11,850 nt of DNA from Hemicentrotus pulcherrimus (taxonomy: Eukaryota > Echinodermata > Echinoidea > Camarodonta > Strongylocentrotidae). Positions 8,087-11,850 of this stretch are shown in pieces (the first letter of the stretch is position 1; each line of letters begins with the position of its first letter). Both the position numbers and the translations under genes were made by a program. The notes below the pieces were generated by a model that saw only the letters and a list, made by a program, of their open reading frames with translations, was not told where the DNA came from and searched no databases. The stretch covers positions 35,614 through 47,463 of the forward strand of contig BEXV01003094.1 of the NCBI GenBank assembly GCA_003118195.1. Direction: 5' to 3'.

Positions 8087-9369
8087 TATTCAGTATTTAG
8101 GTTAACAATGGTCAAATCAATTTTACCGAATTGGCCTACAAACATGCCAAATAGTTTCTGGTCAGTTTTTTTTTGCGACTGGAATTGTAGTTGTGTCAGT
8201 CCACACCGTAATAGGTTAAAAGCAATTTCAAGCACAGATTGAAAGATACTCAATCTACGAAAATAAATACGGAGGGCTCCATCCAATGTTGTTTAACTGC
8301 TGTTGACCACATCACCTTTCATGGACTCCCATATCTTCAGATTCTGTTGGAGGAGAACGAAAAGTTTTTTTTTGTTAGACTGGAGAATGCTTTACGATTT
8401 GATCGATGGACAAAAATGAAGATAAAATTGTATAAATTTAAAAAAAAAAGAAACACATGTTCAACCCAAATATCTCACAAGTGTTCATCCTAACATCGTT
8501 TACCACATAATATTATCCATAGCAACCATCACTACCAAATGTCACTCTGACAAAATATTCAAAATATACAATATTTTGGGATATATAGCCTGCCGAAGTA
8601 CTAGGACGTAGATGCGGCATTTATTTCACATAAATTATCAACACTTTCATTTTACAAAGTATGAGAACAACTTCTTACAAATTCTGACTTAGGGTCAATA
8701 CATACATACATAATGTTTTACACCTCCTAACATTAATAATGTTAAATCATAACTACTTAAACTGTTATGCCCTAACCCTAATCATGCCCGGGTTTTAAAA
8801 AAAAACAGAGATAAAACTGAAGATGATAAATTGATAAGGCACACCATCTTCTTCAGATGGCAGTTCTATCTGAATAATCATGACCCCCCCCCCCCCNTGA
8901 AAAAAGGTCGATATAGATTTACAAATGTTTCGCCTTATTTTGTTTCTTCATATGTGTTCTGTTAACATAATATATTACTATTATCGATTTATTGTCTCGG
9001 CCGGAAAGGGGGTGGTGGCACAACTAGCTTTTTATTATTGATTGCTATCATTTTTGTCCTTGCCCCCGAATCGCGGTTATTTGTTTTATACATATTGGTA
9101 TTGTTTTAGTGTGCCTATGTTTCTCATCATTGTCCACCTCAACTGTAGTATATTTGTTTGAACTTCTTCCTTTATTGTTTTGTAACATATAATTAATCAC
9201 TACATTTTCAATATCATTTATTTTCGAATAAATAAAAGATTTCCAAGACTACGGCGAATTAAGTCCTTATAAGCCATACCCTTTCAAAAAACAAAAAACA
9301 AACAAACAAATGCGGAAATAAAACACACTGAAGCACAATTACAATTTCACGAAATTCCTGATTTATTCA
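8087..9369. other. Upstream region of the Ig-like gene; no gene seen
   Basis: This would contain the promoter of the minus-strand Ig-like gene. I found no clear TATA box, and cannot place a transcription start. Open frames at 8086-8286 (minus) and 8239-8493 (plus) lack any domain or signal. Two telomere-like units (CCCTAA twice, 8770-8781) and the poly-C run lie within it. Confidence 0.5.
8884..8897. repeat. Poly-C run ending in an ambiguous base
   Basis: Thirteen C residues are followed by N at 8897, the only ambiguous base in the window. The run length is probably not reliable, because long C homopolymers are hard to sequence and assemble. Confidence 0.9.
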
Positions 9370-9468
9370 GAGAGGGAGGGGGAGGGGGAGACAGAGAGAG
9401 AGAGAGAGAGACAGGCAGAGACAGACCGAGAAAGATAGATAAATAGATAGAAAGAGAGAGAGAGAGAT
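9370..9468. repeat. GA-rich microsatellite with G-runs and GATA units
   Basis: A purine-rich tract starts with GGG-A-GGGGG-A-GGGGG, continues as (GA)n, passes through ACAG and GATAGATA segments, and returns to (GA)n. It is non-coding. Confidence 0.9.
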
Positions 9469-9720
9469 TATTGTGCTGAATTATGATTTTGTTGTAATTT
9501 CTGTCATTCATTTAGCTCTTTCCATTACAAACAAAACAAATCAAATATGCGTACAAAAATTCAATACATATTTTATTGATAAAGCAACCTCATATCAAAA
9601 TAGGGTTTTAAGAGATGTATAGATAAAGACAAAATTTAAAAAAAAAATAAGCGGGAGGCAAAAACTAAAACAAAATGAATATTTCAAATTATGAGAAACA
9701 AAGTCGAAAGCATTCAAAGT

Positions 9721-9758
9721 AATTATTAGGTAGTCTGTGCACAGACCACCTATTAATT
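9721..9758. repeat. 38-bp near-palindrome centred on TGTGCACA
   Basis: The two 19-base arms pair at 17 positions around the centre at 9739/9740. The right arm, CAGACCACCTATTAATTT, recurs at 9813-9830 in direct orientation. This could be two transposon ends joined head to head, or the fold-back end of an interspersed repeat. Confidence 0.85.
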
Positions 9759-9883
9759 TCGTCAAAATTTTCTTTCCTTCGCTCTTTCTTCCTTTCTTTC
9801 TTTATTGTTAGACAGACCACCTATTAATTTGTCAGAATTTTTTTCTTTATTTCTTTCTTTTTATTTATTTCTGTGCAATTTTT
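9742..9883. repeat. Diverged 71-bp tandem duplication
   Basis: CAGACCACCTATTAATTT begins at 9742 and again at 9813. Each copy is followed by GTCA(A/G)AATTTT and a TTTC-rich pyrimidine stretch, so the unit is 71 bp. The second copy has diverged mainly within the TTTC-rich part. Confidence 0.75.
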
Positions 9884-10660
9884 TTGTTTACAGGATAACT
9901 CAAGATCGGTTTAGTCAATTTCGTTCAGTTTTGGCACAGTCATAGGTCATTGTCAAAAGACGTGACAGTAATCTTTTCATGGTCATCAGTTCTTCATGAC
10001 GTCATCCAGGCGCCCTTTTGTGATATTTTGATGACATTCAACTCATGATCATATCTTCAGAACGATATCTTCAGAACAAAATTTCGAAATGCTCCAAATC
10101 GTCTCAAATTCATTTTTGATACGTTTCAGGCCATTATAAGCATTTCGCAAAAAAAAAACGCGCACCCAGGCATGCGCGCGCGTTTTCGCGCGGACTGGCA
10201 TTTTGCAACATAGAATCGCCAAATTTTCTCTGTCATCATATTTGGCACATTTGTCAAGCATTGTAATACCTTGTTCATCTTTTTATGACCAGTAAGAACG
10301 CAATGAGCGTCTGTTTAATACATATGGACAAAAACATGCCTATACAAAATTCATTGTAGCTCCTTAGGATGGAAGGTGACCCCAATTTTGTTTTCATATT
10401 AAGAAAGATTTTGAGTAGGAGCTTTGATTTCATGTTTCATTTGACCCTGAATTAACTCATGACGTCATCAAAATGGCCTCCGAACTCAAAAATTTAATTT
10501 GCATATTATGACGTCAGCATATTTTTGGAAAATTGATTGCATCTATGTAAATTTTGATTGATTTTATTCCAAATTTTGATGTTCTAGCTGAGATTATTCT
10601 CTACAAATGCAGATGACACGATTTTTTATTTTGACAAATGATTCATGGCGTATTTTTGCG
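9884..10660. repeat. Unclassified interspersed-repeat-like block
   Basis: This stretch lacks a credible gene. It opens with TTTACAGGATAACTCAAG and a segment containing TTTTGGCACAGTCATAGGTCATTG, and carries TGACGTCA at 9997-10004, 10460-10467 and 10509-10516. The style resembles dispersed repeats of marine invertebrate genomes as I remember them, but I cannot assign a family. The 70-codon open frame at 10049-10261 on the minus strand has no recognisable features. Confidence 0.35.
10170..10192. other. CG-rich alternating tract and hairpin
   Basis: GCATGCGCGCGCG is a perfect alternating purine-pyrimidine run, and CGCGCG-TTTT-CGCGCG (10177-10192) forms a perfect hairpin with a T4 loop. CCAG (10166-10169) and CTGG (10195-10198) extend the pairing outward. 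It stands out sharply from the AT-rich surroundings and is Z-DNA-prone. Confidence 0.7.
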
Positions 10661-10690
10661 ATTAAAAGAGGCATGTCAATTTGTTTACAT

Positions 10691-10880
10691 TTTGCGTGTA
10701 TTCTCTGTGGGACTTGACTTTTTCCCAAAACTGGATTCTACATTCCCGCCTTTCGCGAGCAATATCTCCGTCGTTTTAGCTATGTTTTCGCTGAGCTTCG
10801 AGTATGTTGTAGCTCAGACAATATGCTATCGCAAATGAGAACTTCATTTTTCGATCAGATGCCGGAATCATGCTCATATT
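10691..10880 (+). repeat. Long direct repeat, copy 1
   Basis: From TTTGCGTGTATT to GGAATCATGCTCAT this matches 11142-11335 base by base at an offset of 451, with shared blocks such as TGGATTCTACATTCC, CGAGCAATATC and ATATGCTATC. Identity is roughly three quarters by eye. An open frame across it is short and not conserved in copy 2. Confidence 0.85.
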
Positions 10881-10920
10881 TCACTTGCAAAGTAGGCTTT
10901 GAGAATTCCATTTTCCGTTC

Positions 10921-10993
10921 ACGTGTACTCGTATATCGGTAACGCACTTGTCTTCCGACTTCGAGACCCCTGGTTCGAATCCGGGCGTCTCCT
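10921..10993 (+). pseudogene. tRNA-like sequence with Pol III A and B boxes
   Basis: CCTGG-TTCGAAT-CCGGG (10969-10985) is a complete 5-bp T-stem with a canonical T-loop, and contains the B box GGTTCGAATCC. TCGTATATCGGTAACG at about 10930-10945 resembles an A box. A CTTCCGA segment sits where an anticodon loop would be, and CGTCTCC follows as a 3' acceptor strand. The matching 5' acceptor strand, D-stem and anticodon stem do not pair, so it is not a functional tRNA. TTTTTT at 10998-11003 could end a Pol III transcript. It could be a decayed tRNA copy or the head of a SINE. Confidence 0.6.
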
Positions 10994-11141
10994 ACAATTT
11001 TTTCTTCACTTTTTTTAATCTTCTTTTTGACCTTTCACTGTACCATCTCCTTTGAATATTAAAACACGTAGAATCGCAAATAATGTAATAAACAACCATA
11101 TTTACTTTATTATTACCCTATTATTACTTAATCCATTCGTT

Positions 11142-11335
11142 TTTGCGTGTAATCCCTATGGGATATGACTTTTTCTTAAATCTGGATTCTACATTCCTGT
11201 CTTTTACGAGCAATATCGCCGTTATTTCTGCTTGGTTTTTGTTGATTTTTTTAGTTTATTGTAGCTGAGACTATATGCTATCTCGCTGTCCACTCATTTT
11301 TTTCAATCAGATGTCAGGATCACGCACATGATCAT
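11142..11335 (+). repeat. Long direct repeat, copy 2
   Basis: This is the second copy of the approximately 190-bp repeat at 10691-10880. It has more T substitutions than copy 1 and runs straight into a CAT microsatellite. Confidence 0.85.
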
Positions 11336-11376
11336 GTTCATCATCATCATCACCATTACTATCATGATCATCTTCA

Positions 11377-11407
<31 letters not shown>
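11336..11407. repeat. (CAT)n microsatellite
   Basis: There are four perfect CAT units at 11339-11350 and nine at 11381-11407, joined by interrupted CAT/GATCAT sequence. It borders the end of the second long direct repeat. Confidence 0.95.
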
Positions 11408-11850
11408 TTTTTACATTTCTATATAGCTTCTCTCTCTCTTTTTATATAGTAAATATTCAAATCTATCATAAGAATTGAAGACGGACAAACTTATTTGCCC
11501 TCATGACGAATTACATTTCTAGTTATTTTTGTTTTCGAGAATAAAACAATGTTCATCTCAAGATTCATTTCCCAAGTAGTCCTTTATTTGATTTGCACAT
11601 TCAAAAGAAAGGGTATTTAGTGTAGATCATGGCATAATATTGGTAAGAATAAAGTTACAAAATGTGTCGAAAACCCATGTAAAACGAAGGCTTAGGCCTA
11701 TCATTTATGGATATGGCTCGGTTGATAATCGACCAAGCTTTAGTAGACGACAATCATTGACAATGGGGGAATGAATGGAGGTATCGACCGATCTGCGCGT
11801 GCGGCGGTGCTTACGCAATTTGTATTGTGAGTGTATTGAAAAGAAAAGAC
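11408..11850. other. Anonymous sequence to the right edge
   Basis: No open frame, RNA gene or repeat could be supported. GC content rises locally near 11790-11812. A gene starting beyond the window edge is possible but not visible. Confidence 0.5.

Noticed and set aside
8770..8781. Two telomere-like CCCTAA units
   Set aside because: Only two units. This occurs by chance and in many dispersed repeats, so it does not indicate a telomere.
9374..9388. Possible G-quadruplex in GGG-A-GGGGG-A-GGGGG
   Set aside because: Only three separate G-runs of three or more are present, short of the usual four.

Overview
The window looks like AT-rich, mostly non-coding DNA from a metazoan, plausibly a marine invertebrate deuterostome such as an echinoderm. 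The reasons are sparse coding, abundant microsatellites, a tRNA-derived SINE whose body resembles the kind I remember from sea urchin genomes, a short inverted-repeat element with GGGGGGCGTTTCACAAA termini, and a single gene for a secretory-pathway immunoglobulin-like membrane protein. The organism call rests on recall of repeat style and is not proven by the sequence. There are no prokaryotic operons, CRISPR arrays, rRNAs or phage genes.

Layout from left to right: 1-390 is unannotated sequence with an 18-bp duplication. A SINE remnant lies at about 393-552 and a 148-bp MITE at 693-840. A 1.3-kb non-autonomous DNA-transposon candidate (987-2284) has 44-bp terminal inverted repeats, TA on both sides and facing arrays of CATTCAAATT-like motifs. 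A TGAT-rich satellite (about 2578-3095) contains four 101-bp tandem copies. Anonymous sequence at 3096-4606 contains one CCAAT/TGACG promoter-like cluster. Two pyrimidine-rich tracts (4607-4687 and 4937-5160) follow, then about 1.9 kb of anonymous AT-rich DNA.

The only convincing protein-coding gene is on the minus strand (7064-8086). It encodes a 340-residue type I membrane protein with a signal peptide, two degenerate Ig-like domains, a Thr/Ser/Pro-rich stalk, one transmembrane helix and a short basic tail. A 16-bp tandem duplication in its last codons changes the C terminus.

The right third (about 8300-11850) holds anonymous DNA, a poly-C run with one ambiguous base, a GA-rich tract and a repeat-rich block. 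That block contains a 38-bp near-palindrome at 9721-9758, a 71-bp duplication, three perfect TGACGTCA palindromes, a CG-rich hairpin, and two diverged direct repeats spaced 451 bp apart. Between those two repeats is a tRNA-like sequence with recognisable A and B boxes and a T-run. I see no multi-gene system here: the window is one gene embedded in layered mobile and tandem repeats.
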